Source: Ectopseudomonas toyotomiensis
GTDB lineage: Bacteria > Pseudomonadota > Gammaproteobacteria > Pseudomonadales > Pseudomonadaceae
Assembly: GCF_900115695.1 (NCBI RefSeq)
Contig: NZ_FOXK01000002.1
Span: forward strand, 558,001-622,000
Length of the DNA stretch: 64,000 nucleotides
Direction: 5' to 3'
This document shows positions 8,442-20,837 of the stretch, one piece after another. A model generated the notes under the pieces. That model did no database searches. It was not told the DNA's origin and was given only the letters and a program-made list of their open reading frames with translations. Numbering within the stretch: position 1 is the first letter of the stretch; each line of letters opens with the position of its first letter. A program made the position numbers and the translations under genes.

Positions 8442-11400
8442 TCAGGCCGCCTCGTTCGGGGTCAGCAGGAGCAGGGCATCGCCCGGCGTCACCGCCTTGC
8501 CGGGGGCGCAGCGCAGCGCCTTGACCGTGCCGGCCACCGGCGCAGTCACCGCCAGCTCCATCTTCATCGCCTCGACCACCAGCAACGGCGTGCCGGCTTC
8601 CACATGCTGGCCGGGCTCGACCAGCACCTTCCACACGCTGCCACTCATCTCGGCGGCGACCAGATGGCCGTCCACATCGGCGTCGTCATCAGCCATGGCG
8701 CTCAGTGCCTGCGCAGCGCTCGGATCGTCGTCCTTCCACAGCTCGACTTCGGCATCGAAGGCGGCTTTCTGCTGGCGCTGGAAGGCTTCGATGTCAGCGG
8801 CGTTGTCGGCGATAAAGCGGTTGTAGGCGGCGAAGTCGAATTCGGTTTCCTCGATGCGAATCTGCGCGCGACCCTCGCGGAAGGCTTCGCGGAATTCCTC
8901 CAGCTCGGCCTCGCTGACCGGGTAGAAACGCACCTGATCGAAGAAGCGCAGCAGCCAGGGCTGGCCATTCTCGAACTGGGGGTTCTTCACGTACTTGTTC
9001 CAGATCGGCAGGGTGCGGCCGACCAACTGATAGCCGCCGGGCGAGTCCATGCCGTAGATGCACATGTACATGCCGCCGATGCCCACGGTGCCCTCGGCGG
9101 TGAAGGTGCGCGCGGGGTTGTACTTGGAGCTGAGCAGGCGATGACGCGGGTCCAGCGGCACGGCGCAGGGTGCGTCGAGGTAGACGTCGCCGAGGCCGAG
9201 GATCAGGTAGCTGGCGTCGAACAGGATGTCTCTGACTTGTTCGCGGCTGGCCAGGCCATTGGCGCGCTGGATGAAGTCGACGTTGTTCGGCAGCCAGGGT
9301 GCTTCGCTGCGCACGGTTTCGCGGTAGCGTTCGACGGCGGCCAGCGTTGCGCTGTCCTCGAAGGCCATGGGCAGGTGGACGATCCGGGTTGGCACCTTGA
9401 GGTTGGCCACATCGCCAAGGTTTTCCTCCAGACGCAGCAGATGTTCGAGCAGGGTGCGCTGGTGCAGCACGCGGCTGTCATAGCGCAGTTGCAGCGAACG
9501 CACGCCGGGGGCGAGCTCTTCCAGGCCACGCAGCGGCTCGGCCTTGAGTGCCTCCATCAGCAGGTGCACGCGCAGGCGCAGGGCCAGATCCAGTACGTTG
9601 TCGCCGTATTCGAGCAGGATGTAGGCGTCGCCGGCCTGGCGATACACCGCACGCGGGCGGCTGCCATTGGCCGGCAGCTCGGCCAGCACGGTGGCAGAAA
9701 CCGTAGTGTCCGGTTGCAGTGACGGCGCCGGCAGGGTCACTGCGCTGATTGCCGCCAGTGCCTCGATGCTGCCCAGTTGCGCCTGCTCCAGGCTCTGCGC
9801 CTGCTGGAAGCCGATGGGGTGAAAGCGCAGCTTGTCGCCAGGTTTGACCTGGCCGACCTTCCACAGCTCGGCCTTGGCGATGGTCACCGGGCAGACGAAA
9901 CCGCCGAGGCTGGGGCCGTCCTTGGTCAGGATCACCGGGAAGTCACCGGTGAAATTGATCGCGCCGATGGCGTATTCGCAATCGTGCACGTTGGACGGGT
10001 GCAGGCCGGCTTCGCCGCCGTCGGCCCGCGCCCAGCTTGGTTTCGGGCCGCTCAGGCGCACGCCGAGGCGGTTGGAGTTGTAGTGCACCTCCCATTCGGC
10101 AGCGAAGAACTCCTCGATGGCGTCGGCCGTGAAGAAGTCCGGCGCACCGTGCGGGCCATAGAGCACGCCGATGTTCCAGGTGCTGCCGTAGCTGGGGATC
10201 AGGCTCGGGTGAGCCGCCTGCGGCGGGGCGACTGGCGCTGGCGTGGTGCAGGCCGGCAACTCGGGCTGGGAGATGGCCAGCATGTCGGCGGTACGCAGGG
10301 TGCGCCCGGCATGCCCGCCGAACTGGCCAAGGGCGAAGGTGGAGCGGCTGCCCAGGTACAGCGGCACGTCCAGCCCATTGCGCACGGCCAGATAAGTGCG
10401 GCAGCCGCTGACCGCGCGGCCCAGCTTGAGCACCTGGCCGGCCTTGACCTCGATTGGCTGCCAGTAGGCCACCGGCGCATCGTCCAGGGTGGCCGGGCAG
10501 TCGGCGCCGGTCAGGGCGATCAGCGCGTCGCTGTGAAAGCGCAGGGTCGGGCCTTGCAGGGTAAATTCCAGGCCGGCCGCTTCGGCCGCGTTGCCGACGA
10601 TGCGGTTGGCCAGGCGGAAGGCGAAATCGTCCATCGGCCCGGACGGCGGCACACCGATATCCCAGTAACCGAGACGGCCGGGGTAGTCCTGCACGCTGGA
10701 GTAAGTGCCTGGCTCCAGCACTTCGATGACGCTGGCCTTGAAGGAAAAACTGTCGAGCAGACGCGTCCACACTTCACCTTGGGCGAAGCGTTCGTCGGCG
10801 ACCACTTGGCGCAGGTAGTCGAGGTTGCTGGCGATGCCGTGCAGGCGGGTTTCGCCCAGGGCTTTTTGCAGCTTGGCGATGGCTGCATCGCGTGTGTCGG
10901 CATGGACGATCAGCTTGGCGATCATCGGGTCGTAGAAGGCCGACACCTCGCTGCCTGTGCTGACCCAGCCGTCGACGCGCACGTCGTTCGGGAAATGTAC
11001 GTCGGTGAGCACGCCCGGGCTGGGCTGGAAGTTCTTCAGCGGATCTTCGGCGTAGATCCGCACTTCGATGGCGGCGCCTTGCGGGGCGCGGTCGAGCGTG
11101 GGCCAGTCCAGCGCATCGCCTGCAGCCACGCGCAGCATGCACTCGATCAGATCCAGGCCGGTGACCATCTCGGTAACCGGGTGCTCGACCTGCAGGCGAG
11201 TGTTCACTTCGAGGAAGTAGAAGTCGTCGCGGGCGGCGTCGTAGATGAATTCCACGGTGCCGGCGCTGCGGTAGTTGACCGACGCGCCAAGCTGTACGGC
11301 AGCGGCATGCAAACGCTCGCGGGTGGCCTGCGGCAGGTTCGGCGCCGGGGTTTCCTCGACCACCTTCTGGTTGCGCCGCTGCAGCGAGCAGTCGCGCTCG

Positions 11401-12071
11401 CCGAGGGCGGCGACGCGCCCGGCACCGTCGCCGAAAATCTGTACCTCGACGTGGCGCGCCTGATCGACGAAACGCTCGAGGAACACCCCGGCATCGCTGA
11501 AGAACTGCTCGCCCATGCGCTTGACGCTTTCGTAGGCGCTTTCCAGCGCGACGGCGTCGCTGCAGCGGGTCAGGCCGATGCCGCCACCGCCGGCAGTGGT
11601 CTTGAGCATCACCGGGTAACCGATGTTCTCGGCGGCGCTCAGCGCTTCTTCCAGGCTTTGCAGCAGGCCGGTGCCCGGCGCCATCGGCACCTGGGCCTGG
11701 GCGGCCAATTCGCGGGCCCGGTGCTTGAGGCCGAACTCGCGAACCTGCTCGCCGGTCGGGCCGACGAAGGCGATGCCGGCTGCCTCGCAGGCATCGGCGA
11801 ACTCGGCGCTTTCCGAGAGAAAGCCGTAACCGGGGTAGATCGCCTGGGCGCCGGTTTCCTGCGCGGCGGCGAGAATCTTGTCGATACGCAGGTAGCTGTC
11901 AGCCGGCTTGTCGCCGCCCAGGGCGATGGCGATATCGGCGTCACGTACGTGCCGGGCATTGCGGTCGGCGTCGGAGTAGACGGCGACGCTTTTCACGCCC
12001 AGGCGCTTGAGCGTGCGGATGGCGCGGACGGCGATCTCGCCACGGTTGGCGATCAGTACGGTATGAAACAT
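8442..12071 (-). CDS. uca: Urea carboxylase (biotin- and ATP-dependent)
   Basis: This 1209-residue enzyme carboxylates urea to allophanate. Residues about 1-450 are a biotin carboxylase module, with [16 protein letters not shown], the glycine loop KTTAGGGGIGLTR and [14 protein letters not shown]. Residues about 455-1000 hold the two AHS/KipA-KipI type domains that form the carboxyltransferase, including GRLGYWDIGVPPSGPMDD. The last about 70 residues are a biotin carrier domain with VVEAMKMELAV, the biotinyl lysine being about residue 1170. The length agrees with bacterial urea carboxylases near 1200 residues. It starts 15 bp after the allophanate hydrolase stop. Opposite-strand ORFs of up to 776 codons here are shadows. 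Confidence 0.95.
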   Translation of the reverse strand: MFHTVLIANRGEIAVRAIRTLKRLGVKSVAVYSDADRNARHVRDADIAIALGGDKPADSYLRIDKILAAAQETGAQAIYPGYGFLSESAEFADACEAAGIAFVGPTGEQVREFGLKHRARELAAQAQVPMAPGTGLLQSLEEALSAAENIGYPVMLKTTAGGGGIGLTRCSDAVALESAYESVKRMGEQFFSDAGVFLERFVDQARHVEVQIFGDGAGRVAALGERDCSLQRRNQKVVEETPAPNLPQATRERLHAAAVQLGASVNYRSAGTVEFIYDAARDDFYFLEVNTRLQVEHPVTEMVTGLDLIECMLRVAAGDALDWPTLDRAPQGAAIEVRIYAEDPLKNFQPSPGVLTDVHFPNDVRVDGWVSTGSEVSAFYDPMIAKLIVHADTRDAAIAKLQKALGETRLHGIASNLDYLRQVVADERFAQGEVWTRLLDSFSFKASVIEVLEPGTYSSVQDYPGRLGYWDIGVPPSGPMDDFAFRLANRIVGNAAEAAGLEFTLQGPTLRFHSDALIALTGADCPATLDDAPVAYWQPIEVKAGQVLKLGRAVSGCRTYLAVRNGLDVPLYLGSRSTFALGQFGGHAGRTLRTADMLAISQPELPACTTPAPVAPPQAAHPSLIPSYGSTWNIGVLYGPHGAPDFFTADAIEEFFAAEWEVHYNSNRLGVRLSGPKPSWARADGGEAGLHPSNVHDCEYAIGAINFTGDFPVILTKDGPSLGGFVCPVTIAKAELWKVGQVKPGDKLRFHPIGFQQAQSLEQAQLGSIEALAAISAVTLPAPSLQPDTTVSATVLAELPANGSRPRAVYRQAGDAYILLEYGDNVLDLALRLRVHLLMEALKAEPLRGLEELAPGVRSLQLRYDSRVLHQRTLLEHLLRLEENLGDVANLKVPTRIVHLPMAFEDSATLAAVERYRETVRSEAPWLPNNVDFIQRANGLASREQVRDILFDASYLILGLGDVYLDAPCAVPLDPRHRLLSSKYNPARTFTAEGTVGIGGMYMCIYGMDSPGGYQLVGRTLPIWNKYVKNPQFENGQPWLLRFFDQVRFYPVSEAELEEFREAFREGRAQIRIEETEFDFAAYNRFIADNAADIEAFQRQQKAAFDAEVELWKDDDPSAAQALSAMADDDADVDGHLVAAEMSGSVWKVLVEPGQHVEAGTPLLVVEAMKMELAVTAPVAGTVKALRCAPGKAVTPGDALLLLTPNEAA

Positions 12072-12086
12072 GGGGCTATCCCTTCC

Positions 12087-13910
12087 TCAGTTCTTGGCGG
12101 CTTGTAGGCTGGCGATATAGGCGCGCCAACCACCAAAGCTGGTGATGTCACGCGCGCCATCCAGCGCATAGGGCTCACAGATGAAGCCCTTGACCCAGCG
12201 GCCGTCGGCCAGCTCCAGGTTGCCGATGCCCAGCGGTGGCGGGATCTCGGCGACGAACTCGCCGAAGCGCGCCTGCGGTACGTCCCACAGCTCGACGATG
12301 ATCGCCGCGCCGTCCTCGGCGACACGCGCCAGGCCTGGCTTGGGCGGCACGGTGCCGGGCAGCGCGTAGAGGCGGTAATGCGCGGCGCTGGTGGTCTGCT
12401 CCACCAGCACGGCATCGCGGCTGGTGAGCTGGAAGTTCAGCGGCATGCCGGTCAGGTGCGCGCCGACTACGGCGACGCGGATGCAGCCCGGCGCTGGTTT
12501 ATCGCTGGCGGTTTGCGCTGGCAGCGGCTTGCCAGTGGCGCCCAGCGGCAGATCGAGGGCCTGCTGCCAGCGCTGACCGAAGGCCGCCAATGCCTGGTCA
12601 TGCCAGGCTGGGGCGAGCAGGGTGATGCCGGCCGGTAGACCGTCGGCGCGCAGGCCAGCCGGCACCGCCAGGGCGGCCAGGTCGGCGAGGTTGGTGAAGT
12701 TGGTGTAGGTGCCGAACTGGCTGTTGAACAGCACAGGTTCCGCTTCCATCTCGGCCAGGGTGCGGATGGTTGGTGAGGTCGGTACCACCATGGCGTCGAA
12801 GCCGGCCAGGGCGTCGTTGATCACGCGGCTCAGTTCGGCGCGGATGTACTCGGCCTTGTAGGCGTCGCAGGCGCTGTATTTGTGGCCGTTGTCGACGATG
12901 CCGCGCACCACCGGGTTGATGTGCTCGGGGTTCACGCCTTCCACCGCGACGGTGCGTTCGGCGACCCAGGGGCCGTAGTAGAGCTGCTCGGCCAGTTGCT
13001 GGAAGGGGGCGAAATCGATCTCCACCAGCTCGGCGCCCAGTTCGCGCAGTTTGCCCAGGGCGGCCTCATAGACGGCCTGGTTCTGGCTGTCACCGAAGAA
13101 CTCGGGGTTGGCCGGCACCGCCAGGCGCGGCTTGGCCGGCATGCCGACCTTGGCGCTGTTCGGGTTCTTGCGGCTGTAGGCATCGGCGGCGTCATAGCCA
13201 CCGGCGATATTGGCCACGGCCAGGGCGTCGCCGACGGTCAGGGCGAATACAGAGATGCAGTCGACCGTGCGGCAGGCCGGCACCAGGCCGGTGTTGGGCA
13301 GCCAGCCCTTGGTCGGCTTGAGCCCGACGATATTATTGAAACCAGCCGGCACGCGGCCCGAGCCTGCGGTGTCGGTGCCCAGCGAGAAGGGCACCAGGCC
13401 ACGGGCGACCACACTGGCCGAACCGGAGCTGGAGCCGCCGCTGACGTAATCCGGGTTGAAACTGTTAGGCACCGCGCCGTGAGGCGAACGGGTGCCGACC
13501 AGGCCGGTGGCGAACTGGTCGAGGTTGGTCTTGCCGATAAGGATGGCGCCAGCGGCGCGCAGGCGTGCGACCACGGTAGCGTCGGCCTGGGCCTGGTAGG
13601 CGAACTCGGGGCAGGCCGCCGTGGTGGGCCAGCCGGCGACGTCGATGTTGTCCTTGATGGCGAAGGGCACGCCGTACAGCGGCAGCTTGTTCAGATCACC
13701 TGCTGCACCTTCCAGTGCGCTGGTCAGGGCATCGAGCTGGGCATCGAGCTGCGCTTCGCTGGTCAGGGCGATCCAGGCGCTGTCATCGCTGCGCAGTTCC
13801 AGGCGCAGGGCGTGCAGCAGTTCGGCAGGGGATTGGCCGTTGCGGTAGGCCTGTTGCCACTGCGCGAGGGTGAAAGCGATAGGTGCGTTGGACATGCTTA
13901 GAGATTCCAT
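12087..13910 (-). CDS. atzF: Allophanate hydrolase
   Basis: The 607-residue enzyme splits allophanate into ammonia and CO2, the second step of the urea amidolyase route. Residues about 1-450 are an amidase-signature domain with the Ser-cisSer-Lys elements: Lys in GVPFAIKDNIDVAG, SGGSSSGSASVVA and GTDTAGSGRVPAGFNN. Residues about 470-600 form the C-terminal domain typical of AtzF/DUR1 proteins, with VAVVGAHLTGMPLN and a closing FGGWRAY. Either the ATG at 13910 or the one at 13895 could start translation. It is the first gene of an atzF-uca-gntR operon and is preceded by a sigma-54 promoter and NtrC-like sites. Confidence 0.93.
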   Translation of the reverse strand: MESLSMSNAPIAFTLAQWQQAYRNGQSPAELLHALRLELRSDDSAWIALTSEAQLDAQLDALTSALEGAAGDLNKLPLYGVPFAIKDNIDVAGWPTTAACPEFAYQAQADATVVARLRAAGAILIGKTNLDQFATGLVGTRSPHGAVPNSFNPDYVSGGSSSGSASVVARGLVPFSLGTDTAGSGRVPAGFNNIVGLKPTKGWLPNTGLVPACRTVDCISVFALTVGDALAVANIAGGYDAADAYSRKNPNSAKVGMPAKPRLAVPANPEFFGDSQNQAVYEAALGKLRELGAELVEIDFAPFQQLAEQLYYGPWVAERTVAVEGVNPEHINPVVRGIVDNGHKYSACDAYKAEYIRAELSRVINDALAGFDAMVVPTSPTIRTLAEMEAEPVLFNSQFGTYTNFTNLADLAALAVPAGLRADGLPAGITLLAPAWHDQALAAFGQRWQQALDLPLGATGKPLPAQTASDKPAPGCIRVAVVGAHLTGMPLNFQLTSRDAVLVEQTTSAAHYRLYALPGTVPPKPGLARVAEDGAAIIVELWDVPQARFGEFVAEIPPPLGIGNLELADGRWVKGFICEPYALDGARDITSFGGWRAYIASLQAAKN

Positions 13911-13911
13911 C

Positions 13912-13921
13912 TTGTATCCAA
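13912..13921. promoter_or_regulatory. Candidate FCD/GntR operator at the atzF start
   Basis: TTGTATCCAA is an imperfect palindrome close to the TTGTATACAA type of site bound by several FCD-family GntR regulators. It lies between the predicted transcription start and the atzF start codon, where a bound repressor would block the operon whose last gene encodes an FCD regulator. The link is inferred from proximity. Confidence 0.4.
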
Positions 13922-13935
13922 GTTGGAATTGCTAG

Positions 13936-13951
13936 AGCAATGAGGGTGCCA
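13936..13951 (-). promoter_or_regulatory. Sigma-54 promoter of the atzF-uca-gntR operon
   Basis: On the minus strand the sequence is TGGCACCCTCATTGCT. This matches the RpoN consensus TGGCAC-N5-TTGC[A/T] at every specified base, with the invariant GG and GC 10 bp apart. The predicted start of transcription is near 13926, about 16 bases before the atzF ATG. Confidence 0.85.
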
Positions 13952-14015
13952 GTTTTGCGTAGGCCTCTATTTTCGGGGTTCTCAGGGCAACTGCAGGGGC
14001 TTTGGCGAGAGGCGT

Positions 14016-14053
14016 TGCACCGAGGTGGGGCTGGCCTGCAAGCGAATGGTGCA
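14016..14053. promoter_or_regulatory. Tandem NtrC-like enhancer sites
   Basis: Two 17-bp sites resemble the NtrC consensus TGCACCA-N3-TGGTGCA. They are TGCACCGAGGTGGGGCT at 14016-14032 and TGCAAGCGAATGGTGCA at 14037-14053. Each matches 11 of 14 specified positions by eye. Their centres are 21 bp apart, two helical turns, and about 85-110 bp upstream of the sigma-54 promoter, the usual enhancer distance. Confidence 0.65.
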
Positions 14054-14070
14054 AGGCTTTAAGGACTCGC

Positions 14071-14091
14071 GGTGCGCATAGCGCACCCTAC
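14071..14091. repeat. REP-like hairpin (GGTGCGC...GCGCACCCTAC family)
   Basis: GGTGCGC at 14071-14077 pairs with GCGCACC at 14081-14087 and is followed by CTAC. It lies between marC and the atzF promoter region. Confidence 0.8.
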
Positions 14092-14111
14092 GGGATCGTG
14101 GCGCCAGTGGC

Positions 14112-14134
14112 GTAGCCCGGATGAAATCCGGGGC
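14112..14134. repeat. REP-like hairpin (GTAGCCCGGATGAAATCCGGG family)
   Basis: This is a single copy of the GTAGCCCGGATGAAATCCGG unit, just downstream of the marC stop codon. Confidence 0.8.
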
Positions 14135-14156
14135 AGGTCATACGCTTATCGCGGCG

Positions 14157-14753
14157 TTACGGCACCAGGTAATTCTTCACCCCGGTGAAGATGATCTGCG
14201 CGGCCAGGGCGCAGACGAACAAGCCCATCAAACGGCTGACGATCTGCAGCCCCTGGTCGCCGAGCAGGCGCTCGAACTGGTTGGACAGGTACAGCACCAC
14301 GCCCACGGTGAGGCTGGCGAGGAAGATCGCAGCCACCGCCACCAGCTTGTCGTCCCAGTGCGGCTGGCTGGCGCCCATCAGCAGAAGCGCGCCGATGGTA
14401 CCGGGGCCGACGGTGATGGGAATGGTCAGCGGCACGATGGTCACGTCCTGCTGCACGTTATCGCTCTGCACCGCCGACTTGCCCTGGGCCATGCCGAGGG
14501 CTGAGATGAATAGCACCGAGCCTGCGCCGATACGGAAGGCGTCGATGGTGATGCCGAACAGGGTGAAGATGTGCTTGCCGAACAGATAGAGCAGCACGCT
14601 GGCGATCAGCGTGGCCAGCGCCACCTTCCAGGCGAGGCGCTTGCGCTCCTTGAGGGTGTAGCCACGACTGAGGCCGATGAAGCAGGAGAGGACGAAGAAG
14701 GGGCTGTAGAGCACCAGCATCTTCAGGTACAGGCTGAACAACTCGGACGCCAT
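14157..14753 (-). CDS. MarC family integral membrane protein
   Basis: The 198-residue protein has about six hydrophobic segments and the MarC/YchE family patterns SPFFVLSCFIGLSRGYT near the N-terminus and PLTIPITVGPGTIGALLL in the middle. MarC proteins are inner-membrane proteins of unknown transport role; the old link to multiple antibiotic resistance is not supported for the family. It follows retS on the same strand after 42 bp and may be cotranscribed with it. Confidence 0.88.
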   Translation of the reverse strand: MASELFSLYLKMLVLYSPFFVLSCFIGLSRGYTLKERKRLAWKVALATLIASVLLYLFGKHIFTLFGITIDAFRIGAGSVLFISALGMAQGKSAVQSDNVQQDVTIVPLTIPITVGPGTIGALLLMGASQPHWDDKLVAVAAIFLASLTVGVVLYLSNQFERLLGDQGLQIVSRLMGLFVCALAAQIIFTGVKNYLVP

Positions 14754-14795
14754 GGCGGCAGGCTCGCAGAAAGGCAGAGAAGGTAAATAAGACTA

Positions 14796-17588
<2,793 letters not shown>

Positions 17589-17674
17589 AATCCTTCTAAA
17601 TGAGTGGCCGGATTATAGCCAAGCATCTGCTCGCGGGAACATGGTGCAGCCAGGCATTTTTAAGGCTTTCTGCT

Positions 17675-17694
17675 GGTAAAAGCCGCCTTTTACC
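17675..17694. terminator. Hairpin after purD
   Basis: GGTAAAAG at 17675-17682 pairs exactly with CTTTTACC at 17687-17694 around a 4-base loop, 18 bp beyond the purD stop codon. No strong T tract follows on the minus strand, so it may be a message-end hairpin rather than an efficient terminator. Confidence 0.5.
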
Positions 17695-17711
17695 GGGCTG
17701 CACCCTGTTTA

Positions 17712-19001
17712 TCAGTCCTCGCCGCGCTCGCGGGCGATGGCCCGATAGCCGATGTCGTTACGGTGGAACATGCCGTTCCAGCGAATCTTCTCGGCCAGGC
17801 GGTAGGCCTGCTGCTGGGCATCGGCAACGCTGGCGCCGATGGCGGTGGCGCAGAGTACGCGACCACCAGCGGTGACGATCTGGCCGTCCTTCAGTGCGGT
17901 ACCTGCGTGGAACACCTTGCCGTCGAGCTTGGCGGCTTCATCCAGACCTTCGATGACATCGCCCTTGGCGTAGTCACCCGGGTAGCCACCGGCGGCCAGC
18001 ACCACGCCGACGGTCGGACGCGGGTCCCAGGTCGCCTCGACCTTGTCCAGCGCCTTGGCCAGGGCAGCCTCGACCAGCAGCACCAGGGAGCTTTCCAGAC
18101 GGCACATGATCGGCTGGGTTTCCGGGTCGCCGAAGCGGCAGTTGAATTCGATGACCTTGGGCTTGCCCGCCTTGTCGATCATCAGGCCGGCATAGAGGAA
18201 GCCGGTGTAGACGTTGCCTTCGCTGGCCATGCCGCGCACGGTGGGGTAGATCACCTCGTCCATCACGCGCTTATGTACTTCGGCGGTGACTACCGGGGCT
18301 GGCGAGTAAGCGCCCATGCCGCCGGTATTTGGGCCGCTGTCGCCGTCGCCGACGCGCTTGTGGTCCTGGCTGGTGGCCATCGGCAGCACGTTCTCGCCGT
18401 CGACCATGACGATAAAGCTGGCTTCTTCGCCGTCGAGGAACTCTTCGATCACCACGCGCGAACCGGCGTCACCGAAGGCGTTACCAGCGAGCATGTCGCG
18501 CACCGCGTCTTCGGCCTCCTGCAGGGTCATGGCGACGATCACGCCCTTGCCTGCGGCCAGGCCGTCGGCCTTGATCACGATCGGGGCGCCTTTCTCGCGC
18601 AGGTAGGCCAGGGCTGGCTCGATCTCGGTGAAGTTCTGGTAGTCGGCAGTCGGGATCTTGTGACGCGCCAGGAAATCCTTGGTGAAGGCCTTGGAGCCTT
18701 CCAGCTGGGCGGCGGCGGCGGTGGGGCCGAAGATGTCCAGTTTGCGGCTGCGGAACAGATCGACCACGCCTTTGACCAGCGGCGCTTCCGGGCCGACGAT
18801 GGTCAGTTGCACGTTCTTCTCGGCGAAGTCGGCGAGCTGCTCGATGGCCAGCACGTCGATGGCGACATTCTCACACTTGGCTTCCACCGCAGTGCCGGCG
18901 TTGCCCGGGGCGACGAAGACCTTCTCGACGCGTTTGTCCTGCGCCACTTTCCAGGCCAGGGCGTGTTCACGACCGCCGCTGCCGATGATCAGTACGTTCA
19001 T
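17712..19001 (-). CDS. purD: Phosphoribosylamine-glycine ligase
   Basis: PurD, 429 residues, joins phosphoribosylamine and glycine using ATP to make GAR in purine synthesis. The N-terminus [18 protein letters not shown] is the classic GARS N-domain. The ATP-grasp part has [17 protein letters not shown] and [17 protein letters not shown], and the metal-site segment is [17 protein letters not shown]. The length fits E. coli PurD. It follows purH on the same strand after about 200 bp that carries two hairpins. Confidence 0.96.
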   Translation of the reverse strand: MNVLIIGSGGREHALAWKVAQDKRVEKVFVAPGNAGTAVEAKCENVAIDVLAIEQLADFAEKNVQLTIVGPEAPLVKGVVDLFRSRKLDIFGPTAAAAQLEGSKAFTKDFLARHKIPTADYQNFTEIEPALAYLREKGAPIVIKADGLAAGKGVIVAMTLQEAEDAVRDMLAGNAFGDAGSRVVIEEFLDGEEASFIVMVDGENVLPMATSQDHKRVGDGDSGPNTGGMGAYSPAPVVTAEVHKRVMDEVIYPTVRGMASEGNVYTGFLYAGLMIDKAGKPKVIEFNCRFGDPETQPIMCRLESSLVLLVEAALAKALDKVEATWDPRPTVGVVLAAGGYPGDYAKGDVIEGLDEAAKLDGKVFHAGTALKDGQIVTAGGRVLCATAIGASVADAQQQAYRLAEKIRWNGMFHRNDIGYRAIARERGED

Positions 19002-19038
19002 GTCTGTCTCCTTGTGGAGGCGGGCTGTTGGCCCGGTT

Positions 19039-19064
19039 GGTGGATAAGAAAAGCGTTATCCACC
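19039..19064. repeat. Inverted repeat GGTGGATAA...TTATCCACC
   Basis: GGTGGATAA at 19039-19047 pairs exactly with TTATCCACC at 19056-19064 around an 8-base loop, and CTAC follows. The CCACCCTAC tail resembles Pseudomonas intergenic repeats. It lies just upstream of purD. Confidence 0.7.
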
Positions 19065-19106
19065 CTACGAATTCCGAGGTCGCGATGAAGCCGGTAGATG
19101 CTAGGT

Positions 19107-19164
19107 CCCCAGGTTTCGACAAGCGCAGTTGCCGACTGGCAATGAGCATTGGCGGAACCTGGGG
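19107..19164. other. Structured 58-bp element in the purH-purD gap
   Basis: CCCCAGGTT at 19107-19115 pairs exactly with AACCTGGGG at 19156-19164. An inner stem TTGCC/GGCAA (19129-19133 with 19138-19142) has a 4-base loop. The element begins 35 bp after the purH stop and lies before the 19039-19064 hairpin. It could be a terminator-like or attenuating RNA structure between the two purine genes; no T tract is seen. Confidence 0.5.
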
Positions 19165-19199
19165 CAACAACGCAGATGCCGGTTTCAGTGCGGCCGATT

Positions 19200-20807
19200 T
19201 TAGTGCCTGAAGTGGCGCATGCCGGTAAACACCATGGCAATGCCGGCTTCGTCGGCCGCCGCGATCACCTCGTTGTCGCGCATCGAACCACCCGGCTGGA
19301 TCACCGCAGTGATACCGGCCTTGGCGGCGTTGTCGATGCCGTCGCGAAACGGGAAGAAGGCGTCCGAAGCCATCACGGCGCCCGGTACGGGCAGGCCAGC
19401 GTGCTCGGCCTTGATCGCGGCGATACGGGCGGAGTTGACGCGGCTCATCTGGCCGGCACCGACACCCACGGTCTGACGGTTCTTGGCGTAGACGATGGCG
19501 TTGGATTTGACGAACTTGGCCACTTTCCAGGCGAAGATCAGGTCGTGGATTTCCTGCTCGCTCGGCGCACGTTGGGTGACGATCTTCAGGTCGGAAGCTG
19601 CGATCATGCCGATGTCGCGGCTCTGCACCAGCAGACCACCATTGACGCGTTTGAAGTCCCAACCCGCAGCACGCTCGGCCGGCCACTCGCCGCATTCGAG
19701 CAGGCGCACGTTGGCCTTGGCGGCCACCACTTCACGGGCGGCGGCGCTGATTTTCGGGGCGATGATCACTTCGACGAACTGACGCTCGACGATGGCCTTG
19801 GCGGTTTCGCCATCCAGCTCGCGGTTGAAGGCGATGATGCCGCCGAACGCCGACTCGGTGTCAGTGGCGTAGGCCAGGTCGTAGGCCTTGCGGATGCCGC
19901 CTTCGTCTTCCGGTACCACGGCCACGCCGCAGGGGTTGGCGTGTTTGACGATGACGCAGGCCGGCTTGACGAAGCTCTTCACGCATTCCAGCGCGGCGTC
20001 GGTGTCGGCCACGTTGTTGAACGACAGTTCCTTGCCTTGCAGCTGCACGGCGGTAGAAACGCTGGCTTCGCCTTTCTTCGCTTCGACGTAGAAGGCTGCG
20101 CTCTGGTGCGGGTTCTCGCCGTAGCGCATTTCCTGCGCCTTGACGAACTGGCTGTTGAAGGTGCGCGGGAAGGCGCCACGGCCTTCGGTGGACAGGGTGC
20201 CCGCCGCCTGGTCGATGGTGCCCAGGTAGTTGGCGATCATGCCGTCGTAGGCAGCGGTATGTTCGAAGGCCTTCAGCGCCAGGTCGAAACGCTGGGCGTA
20301 GCTCAGGCCGCCGGCCTTGAGGGAGGCGACGATGCCGGCGTAGTCGCCGGTATTGACCACGATGGCGACGTCCTTGTGGTTCTTCGCCGCGCTGCGGACC
20401 ATGGTCGGGCCGCCGATGTCGATGTTCTCGATGGCGTCGGCCAGGTCGCAATCAGGCTTGGCCACGGTGGCTTCGAAGGGATAGAGGTTGACCGCGACCA
20501 GGTCGATCGGCTTGATGCCGTGCTCGTCCATTACCGCGCCGTCCAGCGCACGACGGCCGAGAATGCCGCCGTGGATCTTCGGGTGCAGGGTCTTCACGCG
20601 GCCGTCCATCATTTCCGGGAAGCCGGTGTAGTCAGCCACTTCCACTGCGGCTACGCCGTTGTCCTTGAGCAGCTTGTAGGTACCGCCGGTGGAGAGAATC
20701 TCGACACCGAGGGCGGCCAGTTCGCGAGCGAATTCGAGGACACCGGTCTTGTCGGAAACGCTGATCAGCGCGCGGCGGACGGGCAGAAGGGTGGTCTGGT
20801 CGGTCAT
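19200..20807 (-). CDS. purH: Bifunctional AICAR transformylase/IMP cyclohydrolase
   Basis: PurH, 535 residues, performs the last two steps of IMP synthesis. The N-terminal cyclohydrolase domain begins [20 protein letters not shown] and includes [14 protein letters not shown] and [15 protein letters not shown]. The C-terminal transformylase domain carries [24 protein letters not shown] and [12 protein letters not shown]. The start MTDQTTLLP is preferred because GGA lies 7 bases before it; the ATG four codons upstream lacks a site. It follows fis on the same strand after a terminator. Confidence 0.96.
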   Translation of the reverse strand: MTDQTTLLPVRRALISVSDKTGVLEFARELAALGVEILSTGGTYKLLKDNGVAAVEVADYTGFPEMMDGRVKTLHPKIHGGILGRRALDGAVMDEHGIKPIDLVAVNLYPFEATVAKPDCDLADAIENIDIGGPTMVRSAAKNHKDVAIVVNTGDYAGIVASLKAGGLSYAQRFDLALKAFEHTAAYDGMIANYLGTIDQAAGTLSTEGRGAFPRTFNSQFVKAQEMRYGENPHQSAAFYVEAKKGEASVSTAVQLQGKELSFNNVADTDAALECVKSFVKPACVIVKHANPCGVAVVPEDEGGIRKAYDLAYATDTESAFGGIIAFNRELDGETAKAIVERQFVEVIIAPKISAAAREVVAAKANVRLLECGEWPAERAAGWDFKRVNGGLLVQSRDIGMIAASDLKIVTQRAPSEQEIHDLIFAWKVAKFVKSNAIVYAKNRQTVGVGAGQMSRVNSARIAAIKAEHAGLPVPGAVMASDAFFPFRDGIDNAAKAGITAVIQPGGSMRDNEVIAAADEAGIAMVFTGMRHFRH

Positions 20808-20837
20808 TTCACTATCCATCAGAGCGGGGATATCAGC

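Noticed and set aside
9777..12107. A 776-codon open frame on the plus strand opposite urea carboxylase
   Set aside because: The minus-strand frame encodes a full, motif-complete urea carboxylase. Long antisense frames are expected in high-GC coding sequence, and the translation shows no family motifs.
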